From: Dendrolimus kikuchii
Lineage: Eukaryota > Arthropoda > Insecta > Lepidoptera > Lasiocampidae
DNA length: 64,000 nt
Assembly (NCBI GenBank): GCA_019925095.2
Contig: CM034406.1
Span: forward strand, 8,249,388-8,313,387
Direction: 5' to 3'
Shown in pieces: positions 11,441 through 23,178 of this stretch; the stretch's first letter is position 1, and the number at the start of each line of letters is the position of its first letter. The translations under genes and the position numbers were made by a program. Below the pieces are notes generated by a model. It did no database searches, was not told where the DNA came from, and worked only from the letters and a program-made list of their open reading frames with translations.

Positions 11441-12245
11441 ATACATATTATCACGCCTTTTCCCCATGGGGGTAGGCAGAGACTATAGATCTCCACTTGC
11501 GACGATCTTGACAGACAACTTTCGCTTCATCTACTTTCATTAACCTCTTCATACATGAACGTTTATTTGATATGATTTTTATCTGACCTCGTTTTAACAC
11601 TTCTATTATTTGATCATGGTGTGTACGTCGTGGTCTACCGATACCAACTCTACCATTCACGATACTATTAGACACTTGTTTTGTGATTCTATTTTCATCC
11701 ATCCTCTCTACATGCCCAAACCACCTTAACATTCCTTTTTCAACTCTTGTTATTACATCTTCTTTCAATCCACAACGTTCCCTTATTACACTGTTCCGTA
11801 GCATATCATGATGGATATACAAACTTTTTGTATATATTAAATTTGAATTTAATATTGGAATGCGTGGCTTTCTTAAGTTGTTTCTGCCACCATTGAAGTT
11901 ACACTTGAAAATATGTCTCATAACAACGTAAACCTCTCGTATTCAATAATCACGTCTTCTTAGCCCCCAACATACCATTTATGCTTACCTCACATATACT
12001 TCTCAAAGCTCTCATTTCAACTGCATTTATTTTACTTTCATGCTTCTTCTACCACACCCAACTTTCACTGCCGCACATTAGTGTTGGCACCAACACTCCT
12101 TGATGGACAGCCAAGCGTGCCTTTACAGACACTTTTCATAAAAGAGTTTAGCGCTCCATTCACCATATTACCTGCAATTACTCTTCTTTCGATGTCACTT
12201 TCATGCTTTCCGTCCCTAGTAAATATGCACCCTAGATATAAACGT
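11441..12245 (-). pseudogene. RTE-like LINE reverse transcriptase C-terminus, broken (family L)
   Basis: A 5'-truncated non-LTR retrotransposon. Reading the minus strand, 12245-11950 gives frames with VLVPTLM.GSESWVW, KHESKINAVEMRALRS, and 11921-11451 gives RNSVIRERCGLKEDVITRVE, MLRWFGHVERMDENRITKQV, GRPRRTHHDQI and CQDRRKWRSIVSAYP. These are the usual end of RTE/jockey-like reverse transcriptases in arthropods. The two halves are separated by about 130 bp of unrelated AT-rich sequence, and several stops and frameshifts are present, so it is dead. The 3' terminus (CACGCC, GGGGTAGGCAGAGAC) sits at the low-coordinate end, next to a TACATACATACATA tail, as expected for RTE-type tails in short tandem repeats. 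The exact clade is inferred. Confidence 0.8.
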
Positions 12246-12884
12246 CAAAAATATTTTTTCCGAAATAAATAACTTTTTTATTGTCAATCTACAATTTATT
12301 ACTAAAAAAAATAGGGTGTTTTAGAAAAATAAAATCGGAAACAACAGTATTAAATTATGAAATAAAAATATGCGTTGTCAGACTTATCACGTTATTGAAG
12401 CCAAGAGGCGATATATAAATGTATAAAATTGAATCAGATTGCGTTGTGAGGTGGTCAATGAAAAAATTAATCCAAATTTGGTACGGTTGCCGTAATTTTA
12501 TAGTCTTAATAATTCTATGTCCGGCAGTACGATAAACGTTCCAAATTGACCTGTTCCGTTACTTAATGTTGAAGCTTATAGTCATTACTTTTATTACTTA
12601 ATCGTTCCTATAGATCAAACCGACAAAAAATATATGGTACGTATACTTACTAATAAAAAATTGTAAACATTATGTGAACCTATTCCAAGTTCACTTTATT
12701 TTAATACACGCTATAATTAGTCGTGTCTTATCTATATGTTATCTAACATCTTTTTGCCTTGTTTTTTTTTTGGAATGTTTTACTATGCAAGCATATTTTT
12801 ATAGTGAAAGTTTTCTAACAGCTTTTAGAGGCCTAAAAATAAAAAAAATAATTGCTAATTTAAATTCATATTAATATTACCGAA

Positions 12885-13563
12885 GCTTCGTTTTCGCCGG
12901 AATACTCACATTCTAAGTCTTGCTTATAATATACTATTCAATCCTAATGGTCCTCCATACCTTAAGGAACGTTTTGAATTCCTTCGCCTCTCCACTTCTC
13001 ACAATTTGGGCACAGATACATATCGTAGACTCCTGACACCTGCACACATTTCATCCTTTTATGATAACTCTTTTACAGTGCAGGCTGTCAAACTCTGGAA
13101 TGCGTTGCCTCTTACTGTCAGAGAGGCCAAAACATTACCTACATTTCGGAACTCACTTAGAAAGTACTATCTGTCTCTAAATAAATATGTCTAATGTATT
13201 AAATATTTACTTATTTATCTATTGTAATATATAAAATGCTTGTCACATATAATGTTAACAAATATATTTATTTAAATTATTTTGTATATACGTATATATA
13301 TTACTATTATATTTTTTATATATGTATTAAATTTATAAATTAGTGTAGTATGTATATTTAAATTGTACAGTCCTATCTTTTTTCTGCTTCACCTACATCG
13401 CCAGATTAGTTAAGAATTTCTTTTAAGCTAGGTTGCCTGGAAGAGACCCTTTTAGCGATAAGGCCGCCTGTTGTTTTGCCAAGAAGTATTGTAATTGTAC
13501 ATTTTGTTTTTGTATTTGTTTATTTTGGTGAGCAATAAAGTGTTATCTATCTATCTATCTATG
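12885..13563 (+). pseudogene. LINE 3' end: reverse transcriptase C-terminus and 3' untranslated region
   Basis: An open stretch translates with RRNTHILSLAYNILFNPNGP, PYLKERFEFLRLSTSHN, then SFYDNSFTVQAVKLWNALPL and EAKTLPTFRNSLRKYY to a stop at 13192-13194. This resembles the C-terminus of jockey/CR1-type reverse transcriptases. A roughly 370-bp untranslated region follows, with CTACATCGCCAGATTAG, GCCTGGAAGAGA, GCGATAAGGCCGCC and AATAAAG, ending in a (TATC)n tail at 13544-13563. It is severely 5'-truncated. The minus-strand relic at 38335-38980 belongs to the same clade. Confidence 0.75.
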
Positions 13564-13690
13564 TTTATCTTTTGCCTTTTTACGCTTTAGGTAATTTATT
13601 TATGAGAAGTTTTGTATAGTAATCGTTTTAAAATCCCTGTTTGAATAAAGACAATTTTCATATCGCAAAATGTTTTTTTTTTTAATTATG

Positions 13691-13890
13691 TGAAAAGTTG
13701 CTAATGTGCGTATTAGATTATTACAATTACCATGTGTTGAAAATGAAGGAAAACATAATGAAACCTACACATCAATATTACCGATGTATAAGCATGCCTT
13801 GAATGAGTTCGAGGGATACTTATACTACCTGCTCCCTAAAATGGGAAACCCGAGCCCTCAAAGTAGACCATTTATGGGCTGATATTATAT
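13691..13890 (+). mobile_element. SINE family D, headless copy
   Basis: TATTAGATTATTACAATTAC, CATGTGTTGAAAATGAAGG, CGATGTATAAGC and GGGCTGATATTATAT match the body of the complete copy at 13972-14280. The tRNA-like head is missing. Confidence 0.65.
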
Positions 13891-13971
13891 AGAATTTAAA
13901 CTCATCCAAGTCTCTTAGAGAATTCGAGTACAGAACTATGTGCATTTATGTATAACTACAATATTGGTTGA

Positions 13972-14280
13972 TGTCGTGGTAGCGTAATGTCTAGCGCACG
14001 CGTCCCAGACTCAGAGAGTGCGGGTTCGATCCTGGCCGGAACGCATGCACCTTGTAGTCAGTTTTCTGATCTAATATGCATATTGTTACAATTACCATGT
14101 GCTAACAACGGTGAAGAAAAACATCGTGCAAACAACCTGCACATCGAGATGACCGATGTGTCAAACCTGCCAAGCCGCCTTGGACAAGCGTGGCGGGTAT
14201 ACTGTCTGTTCCCCCTATAATGGGAGGCCCGATCCCAGCAGTAAAACATTAATGGGCTGATATTATATATTATATAATTA
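13972..14280 (+). mobile_element. tRNA-derived SINE, family D
   Basis: Head: TGGTAGCGTAATGTCTAGCGC (A-box region) and GCGGGTTCGATCCTGG (B box). Body: TAATATGCATATTGTTACAA, CACATCGAGATGACCGATGT, CAAGCCGCCTTGGACAAGCG, GGGAGGCCCGATCCCAGCAG, GGGCTGATATTATATA tail. Copies at 56421-56715 (best), 13691, 14935 and 18190. Chance ORFs across it are not genes. Confidence 0.85.
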
Positions 14281-14934
14281 TATACAATATTGGTACAGTT
14301 TTTAAAGGAACAGACTTGAACGACAGAATTTTAAGTTAGGGTGTAGATGCGAGGTTGTTGGGCCAGGACAGTCCTGCACCGCGGGGCGCACTACGAACAA
14401 GCCGCATGGTGTTAAACACTATATTTCATACGCCGACCGCTGTGCAGGACCATTCTCTTACCGTAACACCGACGCCTTAGAAACTCGTAAAACCTGCGTA
14501 TTAACTACCGACGGGTTGTAGCATGGCTCTCACAGCCGGGTATAAGCGCATCATGACGCATATATTTAAGGACTCATGCAATCAACGGCAGGAACACTGT
14601 ATAATTATGAGCATTTATAATAACATTTTCCCAATACACTTGAGTTTTATTACGTACATGCGAATTTTCTACAGTATTTTACAACCGCAATTAGTAAGTC
14701 TTGTTAATTTCGCCGTTCAACACAAACAAAGGATCAAAGCTAACTTAATATTAAAAGCCTTAAAAAGGTAGTATTCTTCGACATATAACTTTTTACTCTC
14801 GACACTAAAATATAAAATGACTAAAGTAAATTATAATTGTTAGTAATTAATAGGCCGGCTTTTAATTGAGCTTCTCATTTATTTATCCAACATTTTAATA
14901 ATTTACTTATGTGTTGGCAAGGTATCTGAGGCGT
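14281..14934. other. Unassigned sequence with a GC-rich block
   Basis: 14340-14520 is GC-rich (CCTGCACCGCGGGGCGCACT region) with no recognisable protein or repeat match inside the window. The ORF at 14523-14771 looks fortuitous. Confidence 0.4.
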
Positions 14935-15130
14935 TTCATTTCAGTGAGGTGGGCTTCAATTCTGGGAACCACGTCCCACTTAGATTCTCTGATCTAATGT
15001 ACATTGTTGTAATTATCACGTGCTTAAGTTAAAGAAAACATCGTCAAGCAATTTGCTTATAGAGATTACCGTGTGTCCAGTCCATCCAGCAAGTTTGGAG
15101 AATCGTGGCAAGTATAATTTTCTATACCCT
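14935..15130 (+). mobile_element. SINE family D, strongly diverged copy
   Basis: CTCTGATCTAATGTACATTG, AAAGAAAACATCGT and CGTGGCAAGTAT follow the order of family D. The head is barely recognisable. Confidence 0.55.
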
Positions 15131-15279
15131 AAAGTTCAATTGTTTTACATGTATAATGTACATAAGCAAGTATTTTTTTTTTATTCAAAATTCTTCAATT
15201 GTTGTCGCAGTGTTCAGAGCATTTCATGTTTGTTTCTATTTTAATACCCATCATTTAATACGGGTGTTTAATTTCTATA

Positions 15280-15770
15280 AATAACTCGCGACTTCGTCCA
15301 CAATTGACTTGAAATTCCCGCGGGATTCCCGAGGCACAAAATATCGCAGAATTAAAAAAAAATATTAGTTATTAGTTTTAGTGGAAACTGTGTTCGGAAT
15401 ATAAGCCAAGTTTTATACATCTGAAAAATTAGCTACTGATCAGTAAATCACTTTGAAATACGATTTCTTTTAATTTGTCCATTTTAAATCACTCCCAGAA
15501 AAATTCCCGCAGGATTTCCGGAATAAAAAGTAGAGCAGATTTTAAGTCTCAGAAGCAAATTATTCAACTTAAAATCAGCGAAAATCACATTAAAATCGGC
15601 CCAGCAGTTTTTACGTACGTACGTTTTTCCCGAACAAACAGTCAAATAGACAAGAAATCTAAAAAAAAATGCATCGTGTTCTCCATCGTTTATATAGTCT
15701 ATTCTACTTGTTTTTTTTAATAGCTTCAATGTACAGACACGGCAAGTTTATAATTTTATAATATTACTAG
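15280..15770 (-). repeat. Interspersed repeat family F, inverted copy
   Basis: Reverse complement shares the CCGTGTCTGTACATTGAAG start, GATGGAGAACACGATGC, TTTGTTCGGG and CCCGCGGGAATTTCAA terminus with 6695-7197 and 32283-32802. The overlapping ORFs at 15475-15729 on both strands are incidental. Confidence 0.7.
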
Positions 15771-15957
15771 CTGTCCCGGCACACGTTGCCCTGCTTTGAA
15801 GAAATATAATTTAGAACCCGAATGCAGCGCCACCTACCAGGTCCAATTGTGAATCTGAACCATTCTCGAATCCACCTGAACACATACAAAAAAATTCATC
15901 GAAATCGGTAAAGTCATACATAATACACACGCACAGAAGAATTTTATATATAGATGA
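15771..15957 (+). repeat. LINE-tail repeat (CTAGCTGTCCCGGCAC type)
   Basis: Starts CTAGCTGTCCCGGCACACGT, contains TTCATCGAAATCGGTAAAG and ends in TTATATATAGAT. A common 3'-tail remnant of a non-LTR element; head-to-head with the family F copy. Confidence 0.55.
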
Positions 15958-16589
15958 AATTAAAGATTCATATTTAACTCGATATATGTAAGTTACCCCA
16001 AAAGTAGTGTCTTATAATCCTACCCAACCTTATATTGTTTTATTTTACTGAAGTCGATTTCTAATATTAATAGTATTTCACTACACACCTTAATATTTTT
16101 TCTCTAACTATTTTTGTTCTCTCATACAAGTAAAAAATAGGCTATTCGGCTTGACAGAAAGAAATGATTAATATGAAACATAGAAGTTTTATACGCCCTC
16201 AAAATAAATAATCGTCGAGCGTGGTGCGCTTACCTGCGATACAGGCGCCCCCCAGCGCTAATGAGTCAACAATTTAGTATAAACCTCAAGCGAAATTCAC
16301 GAAGCACAAGCCGAAATAATTTAGCGATTTTTATTTGACCTTCACGGTGATCGTAATATATTTATCGTTGGTTTCCAGTCTTAATTTTGAATGTTCATGT
16401 CATGTTCGATAACGATATTACACAGGGAATTCATTGAAGAGTTCAAAACTGTTTGAACAACTCGTTTCAGTACATTATATAGGTATAAATATGGCATTAC
16501 ACCGCTGGAAAAATCCATTGTTGTTTATGAAAACAGATCAGCGAAGTAGCGGAATTATATGTGTAAAGGAACATTGATTTTTTTAAATT
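15958..16589. other. Intron sequence, nothing recognised
   Basis: AT-rich, with a CpG-containing patch at 16210-16270. Confidence 0.4.
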
Positions 16590-16890
16590 GCAGTAGTTCA
16601 GCAGACAGGGACACGGCCCACTTGATGGAAAGCGGTTACCATCGCCTATGGACATTTGCAACATCAAAAGTGCTACAAATACGCTGCTGCGCTCTTAAGG
16701 GTCACTGGAACCTGGTGACTAACGCCGGAACACAACTCAAGCTTGTTATGGCGACATACTTTAGACCAGGGGTGGTAGCCATCCAGTCGGGCAAATGCCC
16801 TACCACCTGGATGTGGGTTGTTTTGTCGCGTCTTACGACAGGCCGCCCGGTCGCAGGTAATTTTATTCTTTTTCCGTTCCTGCACGGATA
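16590..16890 (+). repeat. Interspersed repeat family B, near-complete copy
   Basis: AGTTCAGCAGACAGGGACAC, GCGGTTACCATCGCCTATGG, GGGGTGGTAGCCATCCAG and GTTCCTGCACGGATAAA in order. The long overlapping ORFs on both strands (16559-16891, 16673-16885) are just this repeat read through, not genes. Confidence 0.75.
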
Positions 16891-17132
16891 AACCTAACCG
16901 GTAATATTATGTGGCTTGCATCAACCAAAGCGTCTGTCAAGTACAACACAATTATTTACGTAGTTAATCAATTAATTCATTTATCAAAGGTAACACTGAT
17001 TGACGAGTAATCATTTGTAAATTTCTAGTTAGTCTACGCATGGTTTAAGTTCAGCAGTAAATAATAACTACCTCATATTTTTCAATGTAAATAGGATATT
17101 ATTAATTTATCGCAATCGACCTAAATAACTGC

Positions 17133-17290
17133 CAAGTCTACTAACAATAGTGTCAGAATGCTAGTACACTGGCATAATCAGGGCACAATAACGGTTTATT
17201 TTTCATACACAAGTAATCACTATTGTGCCATTATGACGTCAGTGATCAAGCATTCTAACATTGTTGTAATGGCAGACTTGGGGCCCTGTA
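17133..17290. mobile_element. Palindromic MITE, family P
   Basis: Arms starting CCAAGTCT at about 17132 and ending AGACTTGG at about 17281 form a long imperfect hairpin. The centre (GCACAATA and its inverse TATTGTGC) is related to the double hairpin at 18505-18722. No coding capacity. Confidence 0.65.
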
Positions 17291-18189
17291 AATATCCCCA
17301 AAAGACAAAATTAGCTGCAATTGCAGAGTAAAATAGAGCGTCCACAAAAAAGACGTTTAAAGTCAAAATACCTTCTATGTTTAAGCAGTAAGTATTCTAT
17401 CAATAATTTGGTAACACAGGCAGTGCAGATACGTAAACGCGTATTCCGGAAGTTTAAAATCGGAATGAGTAAGGATTTTCTACACGAACAGATCTCCAAT
17501 CGACTTGATTCGGTTAATTATCGAAAAATGTTGAATGCTGGTAATTTGGTCTTATCTTCGAGCGTTGAGTTCGGCGCAGCGGGCGGTCGGCTCCCTATAG
17601 GGAGCTGCAATCCGACTCACAATAGTACACACCTAACGAACAGTTGTTGACCGCTTTTTTGTTTTCAGTTTTCGATTCCGCCACAAATTTCATCGCGTCT
17701 TTCGCCATGTGGCATCCGAACGCAAATTTTGGAAACCCTCGCGCCTCGAGCGTTTATTAATTATTGATGAAGGTTTATAACATTCTCATTTTTTATACAC
17801 GTTATAGGTGAAAGATTACAAAGGTAATTTAATCAGTGGATTCGTAGTCACGATCGCATATAACTTTGGGAGCGTGCGCCAGAGTTAAACAAACTCTCAA
17901 TTATGGAACAATTTGCATCAAGGCAATTAATATTGCTTTCTTTCATTCAAAAGAATACGATAATGCTGGCGCTTATATGCAATATTTCATGTCGTGATTT
18001 AATGAATGAAACGTGTGTAACTCTTAATTTGAGAAAGGCTATTTTGTGAGTCATGACGGTCTCAATTATTGTTAATCTAATAGCCAATATTTCATCGTTT
18101 ACACAGTCTATATATAAGTAGACTATATGGACTGTAAATTAGACGGGCCAAATTTTAAATGCTGAATAAACAGTGACGCCCATCTGCTT
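17291..18189. other. Intron sequence with a small palindrome and a homeodomain-site-like cluster
   Basis: 17590-17605 is a perfect 16-bp palindrome (GCTCCCTATAGGGAGC). 17640-17772 is GC-richer and ends in GCGTTTATTAATTATTGATG. The 109-codon ORF 17321-17650 shows no recognisable domain and I do not call it a gene. Confidence 0.4.
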
Positions 18190-18420
18190 TCGTAGTAAAT
18201 CAAGGTAGCATAATGATTAAAGCCATCGAGCGACAAATGGCATCAAATTCTGGCCGTGGCATGCACCTTTAAGGTTTTTTTTTGACACAATGAGAAAACC
18301 GTTGAGATTACCTATGTACCAAACATGCCAATACGCCTTTAAAAGGCGTAATGGATAGACTGTCCACTCCTCTGAAATATGCAACAGTGTAAACCTTACT
18401 TTTATTACTGACGAACAGTA
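18190..18420 (+). mobile_element. SINE family D, diverged
   Basis: GGTAGCATAATGATTAAAGC (A-box-like), CTGGCCGTGGCATGCACC and a body with CAAACATGCCAATACGCC correspond to family D. Confidence 0.5.
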
Positions 18421-18424
18421 GATA

Positions 18425-18815
18425 GGTTGACGATCCACGTGATGGAATGTGGTTACCGTCGTCTACCGACATTTTCAACACCAGAGGTGAGCTGCTGCTA
18501 ATGTGGTATTATAATATCGTTACAATGGTCGACAACTAGCGTCATAATGGCTGTTTCTTCATACAAAAACAACCATTATGACACCAATGATCGATTATTC
18601 TGACAATAATCTAATAGCGAAATTCGACCATTAGCATCACAATGGTTGTATTTTCATACAAAAATAACCATTATGAAGTCAGTGGTCGACAGTCCTGACG
18701 ATATTGCAGTAGCAGATATGGGGCCTTGCTTGTGGGTTATTTTGTCACCTCCTACGACAGGCCCGGCCGTTGCAGGAATTATTAGTATTACTTCTCAGTT
18801 CCTGCCAGGATAAAG
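18425..18815 (+). mobile_element. Family B copy interrupted by a double-hairpin family P element
   Basis: 18430-18495 is the left part of family B (GTGGTTACCGTCGTCTACCG) and 18722-18810 is its right part (GGGCCTTGCTTGTGGGTTAT, GTTCCTGCCAGGATAAA). Between them, about 18505-18722 holds two hairpins built on CATAATGG..CCATTATG arms joined by TTTCATACAAAAA loops. The middle of family B is missing, so this may be an insertion with deletion. Confidence 0.6.
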
Positions 18816-20124
18816 AATACTAATTCTGGCTTATGGGGTAATATTTTAATCAAGTTCTATATTCTATACGGAGTGTCAGTTTGAATTAGTAAATACTATA
18901 TCACCTGTGTTGTGACCAGAGATAATAAATGCCCAACATCTATTAAAATCCAAACATGTGGATCCGTTTAATTATTAAGATTTTAAAAAAGGAACGTAAA
19001 AGATGGCGCTTGAAGGGGCGACCACACTGCGCGCGCGCTCATGCACCATCTACAACCAATTGGCGTGGCACACCGGGAGCAAAAGTAAATTGTTACCACG
19101 TGAAATTGAATTGCGTATTTTTATGTTTTCTTTTATTTGTGTGGATATTACAGTACATCTCACTACTCTGCACTATTTATCTTTTCTTTCACCTTCTCTC
19201 AATTATCTGGAGTCGGCACAAATCACAATATGTCTTTCTTCCATTATTCTGACATTTGACATGACATTCTCCTCTATTCTGATATAGGTACGTCCTCTGT
19301 CACATCACAAATCATCACGTCATCTTTACACAATCTAGCCATATTCATAGAGTACCGCTGTGTTGGAACATATACGGTATTATACTGAATTAAATATAAT
19401 CGAAACCGATTTTTTTTATTGCTGTCACCCTGTCACCTAAAACCTATAGACTGTTGGAAAGAGGGATGGATAGAGATGACGATTGAATAAGGTTTCAGTT
19501 GTTGCAAAAATGAGGTCATTAATGTAATTATCATAATCACAATGGAGTCATTCTTAAAAAATTCGTGAGCATACATACATCTCGCGTGCAATCTTTCCCG
19601 CCAGCTTAGCGCCAGCCATTACACACAGTACATGAATATTTATTCCATTAAAAATATAAGTAGGCACGGCACTGTTAAAATTACTGCGTGGGTTTCAATT
19701 ATTTTCAAGTAGAGATTTTACTCCGGCTTACGCCAAATAGCGTATAGATTTGGAAAACGTATTCCGCGGAAACCACCATTTCAGGACGAAAGTATATTCA
19801 CCCTCTCTATCAACTGTGCATATTTACTAAATTTAATGAAAATCGGTTTATTTTATAGGACATGGAGAAGTATAAATAAACATACAAATAGCTATAGGTA
19901 CATTCTTACATTCCTTCCCGGCTTTATTTATGTAAACTTCAAATCCATGTCACCCCTATTTACAGCACTCTACATTCATCTCTGTTATGAGAAACACATA
20001 TTTATGTCCTTACTAGAGTTTACCCCGCGTGAAAAACACTGACTAGAAGCTCTATGTTACGTACATAAAAAAATAAGTACTTAAGTTTCTTGTTGAATTC
20101 ACTACAATCACAAAGAAACTAAGT
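18816..20124. other. Intron sequence, nothing recognised
   Basis: A GC-rich patch at 18990-19090 sits inside overlapping ORFs of 94-98 codons without recognisable domains. They are probably fortuitous. Confidence 0.4.
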
Positions 20125-20450
20125 CAATATAGTATAGACAACTGCATAGAAAAGCATAAAGTCGTTGCCAACCTGATTTGAAGTACCTAATACGTAAGGA
20201 ATGACATGTATGCAACCTGACAACGTATTTGTTATTCAATTACGGCGATGGTGGTCCATATCGCAATTGTAACGCCATGTACTTTGCTGATCTGTCTATT
20301 TTAAAGAAACTACGTCATTTATCGGGATAAAAAAGTTATGCCCCGGGATATAAGATAGCTCTAAATAGATTTTTGTTTAAATCCGTTAAGTAGGTTTCAC
20401 GTGATGCTCTAGCAGACACACAGACAGACAGACAAATAAAAAATAAAAAA
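20125..20450 (+). repeat. Interspersed repeat family N
   Basis: TATAGACAACTGCATAG, CCAACCTGATTTGAAGTA, ACGTCATTTATCGG and a (CAGA)n tail at 20410-20435 match the reverse complement of 35870-36185 in order. Confidence 0.7.
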
Positions 20451-21489
20451 ACTGTATTGTGTATGTATTTACGAAATCTGCTGTTCCAAATTAGCCCCCT
20501 TGATTTTATTCACATTTTTAAACGCTTTATACAAACTTAAATCATTTACAGATATATTATAGTATAGATATACCATAATCGATTCATTTCCTAGGCCCTG
20601 ATGAAGGAACAGACAAATTCACTCATCATCGGGAAGAAGAAAGTTAAGACGATATACTAGACGGTTTAATTGCTGTCTTTCAATTTGGATGAATCAACCA
20701 ATGTGGTCCATATATAAACTTGAATAATTCAATGACATTGAAGACCGTTGAATACCGTTGCATCCTTTAAGTTCTGTGCCTTTCAACTCAATCGAGTCAA
20801 TTTGATTGATTCGTCTAATATCAGCATTAGGCATAGAATGAATGTTTCAATTCTTGTGATATTCATGGGATTGAAGAAAGAAGAAAAGATCTTGATAAAG
20901 AATTCAATGAAGTGACAATTTAACGGCACGCGGCCATTGTTCTTAAAAATGTTCGAATTTCAATAAAACACGTTCCATTTCACTTGCTAACAAGATTCCA
21001 CTTTTAATTTCTGATAAAACGGAATAATGCCGTTCCACCAATCGTCGGGCAGGATTCATAAATCGAATTCCTTATCAGTTCTTTCTGATAGCGCACAGTG
21101 GTGTGATTGGTCACGCTTTTCAAAATGGCGGCATTTTATCTCGAGTTCGTTTAGTGTTGAAGCTTTTTTACGGTTTCAGATAAGTTATCGGGGTTATGCA
21201 ACAATGTCCTTATGTAATAGTTTACTTTGTTGTACAGTGAAAATGCCTATAACGGTATATTGCCAAGATCTAAGGAAGAAGATGAAAGTGTTATATTCAA
21301 ATATCCACGAAAATTACGTAGGTATACAATTTGCAAAACTAATACAGACTATAACAGTGTTGGTATACCTACTCACACATGTATCTACGAGTACTTACTT
21401 AAAATACTCTTCATTTATACCTATAAATAAAATCTAAATAATTATTGTTATTTTATACGGTAGCTAAACATAAATAACCGTTTTTCAAA
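20451..21489. other. Intron sequence, nothing recognised
   Basis: AT-rich. ORF 21027-21437 (136 codons) overlaps no recognisable domain and has no codon bias visible to me; I treat it as chance. Confidence 0.4.
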
Positions 21490-21610
21490 TTTTTTTAGTC
21501 AACCTGTCTGAAAGTTTATCTCGAATCGAGTCCGAAACGACTCAACCGATTTTAATGAGAACTTTAAGGATTAAAATTGGAATTTAAAAGTATATTATGA
21601 TATATTTGCC
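21490..21610 (+). repeat. LINE-tail repeat family O, short
   Basis: CTGTCTGAAAGTTTATCTCGAATCGAGTCCGAAACG-type sequence resembles 43060-43245 and 52070-52250 (GAAAGTTTGTNTCNAA, GAAACGGTTCAACNGATTT). Confidence 0.5.
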
Positions 21611-21952
21611 ATTTCGATATATTGAAGGGGTCTAAAGATAATAGAAGTAAAGGGTACAATTAGTATTCAATATGCATTAATCAGGCTTTAATGTCAATGT
21701 AAAAAATCAAAATTAAATGAACCTCACAAATATACACAGACCACACTGTACGGTCATTATAGTGTTGGCAAATAGAGATCGTGAGTAATCGAGTGGCGAC
21801 GTGGAGTCATTCGAGTCGGTAAGTGCTTGACAATTGCGATACACTACACTGTATTGCGGAATCTTTCAAAATGTACTAGCTTATGGATAACTAGACAGGT
21901 ACTATAGACTACGGCTTCCTATACAGTTTATGTTATTTTGTAATATTGACGA

Positions 21953-22087
21953 CGTCATGCAGGACCTTGTTACTACATTTTATTGACATTATTATTTCGT
22001 CAAAATTATGATATACGCATGTAATATGTAATAATTTTGGCGAGAAAATAATGTAAACAAAATATATTTACAAGGACCTGCATTGAC
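21953..22087. mobile_element. Foldback MITE with ~57-bp imperfect arms
   Basis: 21953-22009 and 22030-22087 are imperfect inverted repeats (GCAGGACCTTGT with ACAAGGACCTGC; CAAAATTAT with ATAATTTTG), leaving a loop of about 20 nt. No coding capacity. Confidence 0.75.
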
Positions 22088-22889
22088 GCCAACGATACTT
22101 GAAAATTAAAAAAACGTGCCAGGTTGTAATCTACAACAGAAAGTATCTCCCTTAAAACAATTAAAAATCCATATCGTAAATTGAAGAATTTTTCTTTCTA
22201 GTGTTGTCTATTTATAGTTACAGTCCGGTCTACTATTTTCAGGTACCATAAATAAATATTCGTTTCGTCTTGATATGGCTTTCATAGAAAGAATCAAGAG
22301 CTAAACTAATGGTTCTGATTTTAATGTAAAAAGGGTAAATAAACATATAAAAAGTATATAGTATAGTTATACAGGTTTAGCATTAAATAGTGTTTAGTAA
22401 CAAAGAAATAGTGGAATGGAAACTTATAAAGCCATAGCTGAACGAAATAATCAGATAATTTGCATATTTGAAAATTTGAAAGCATTTTCATGGGTTTAAA
22501 TAAACATTATGAATGTATTTCAATACACATAGTAAATAATATGGGTTTTTGGATGGTAGAATAGTGAATTTTTTGTATAAAGAGAGAGTGTGTAGTGGTG
22601 AGCAAAATAGATTGCACGAATAGAATGTTGTCGTTAGTTCACAAAAGCCTTGTATATTTTGCTTATTACTTTATGCATGCGATTTTTGGTTATATTACCC
22701 TTGGTAAGATAGACAGGTTAAGTCTCTATGTATAAATTGGCGGGATTTTCATATTGCACGATGTCTTTCAAAAGTGTCAGAGAATTTAAAATTTCTATGT
22801 AAGTGAAATAATGAGCTGTAGTATATTTCATCTTTATTAAGTATACGCGTCTTCTATACGCAATTTACGCTCTACGCATTTTTATTTCA
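22088..22889. other. Intron sequence, nothing recognised
   Basis: AT-rich with no ORF or repeat that I can support. Confidence 0.45.
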
Positions 22890-23178
22890 CGGCCTCTGTG
22901 ATTGAGCGGGCTCAGCCTTTGCCAGCCTACCTAGTGAGGTAGTGTCAGGAATCGAACCCGATGCCTTTGCATTGCAGTGGCAATGCAAAGCCATCGGGTT
23001 CGATTCCTGACATGGTAAATTTCGGAAATGAATTTTCTCCATTATTTTCTATGTTCTGGGTGTCTGGGATCGGCCCCAGAGTAGTCCGTTATATATCATC
23101 CATAATACAAGCGTAACCTGCTTAATTTGGGGGTATACAATATGTGTGTTTGTTTGCCGATTATTATTATTATTTATC
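22890..23178 (+). mobile_element. SINE family A copy carrying an inverted duplication of its B-box region
   Basis: Body and tail match 8547-8785 closely. Within the head, 22943-22975 is an inverted copy of 22980-23012 (32 of 33 matches, 4-nt spacer AGTG), so the B box GGGTTCGATTCC is present in both orientations. Likely an arrested or template-switched copying event. Confidence 0.85.

Noticed and set aside
13544..13563. (TATC)n as an independent microsatellite
   Set aside because: It is best explained as the 3' tail of the LINE at 12885-13563.
13972..14050. Possible functional tRNA gene
   Set aside because: The A/B boxes belong to a SINE head with a long non-tRNA body, and the head does not close into a clean acceptor stem.
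21027..21437. 136-codon plus-strand ORF, one of the longest in the window
   Set aside because: No recognisable domain, no codon pattern distinct from flanks, and no neighbouring gene structure.
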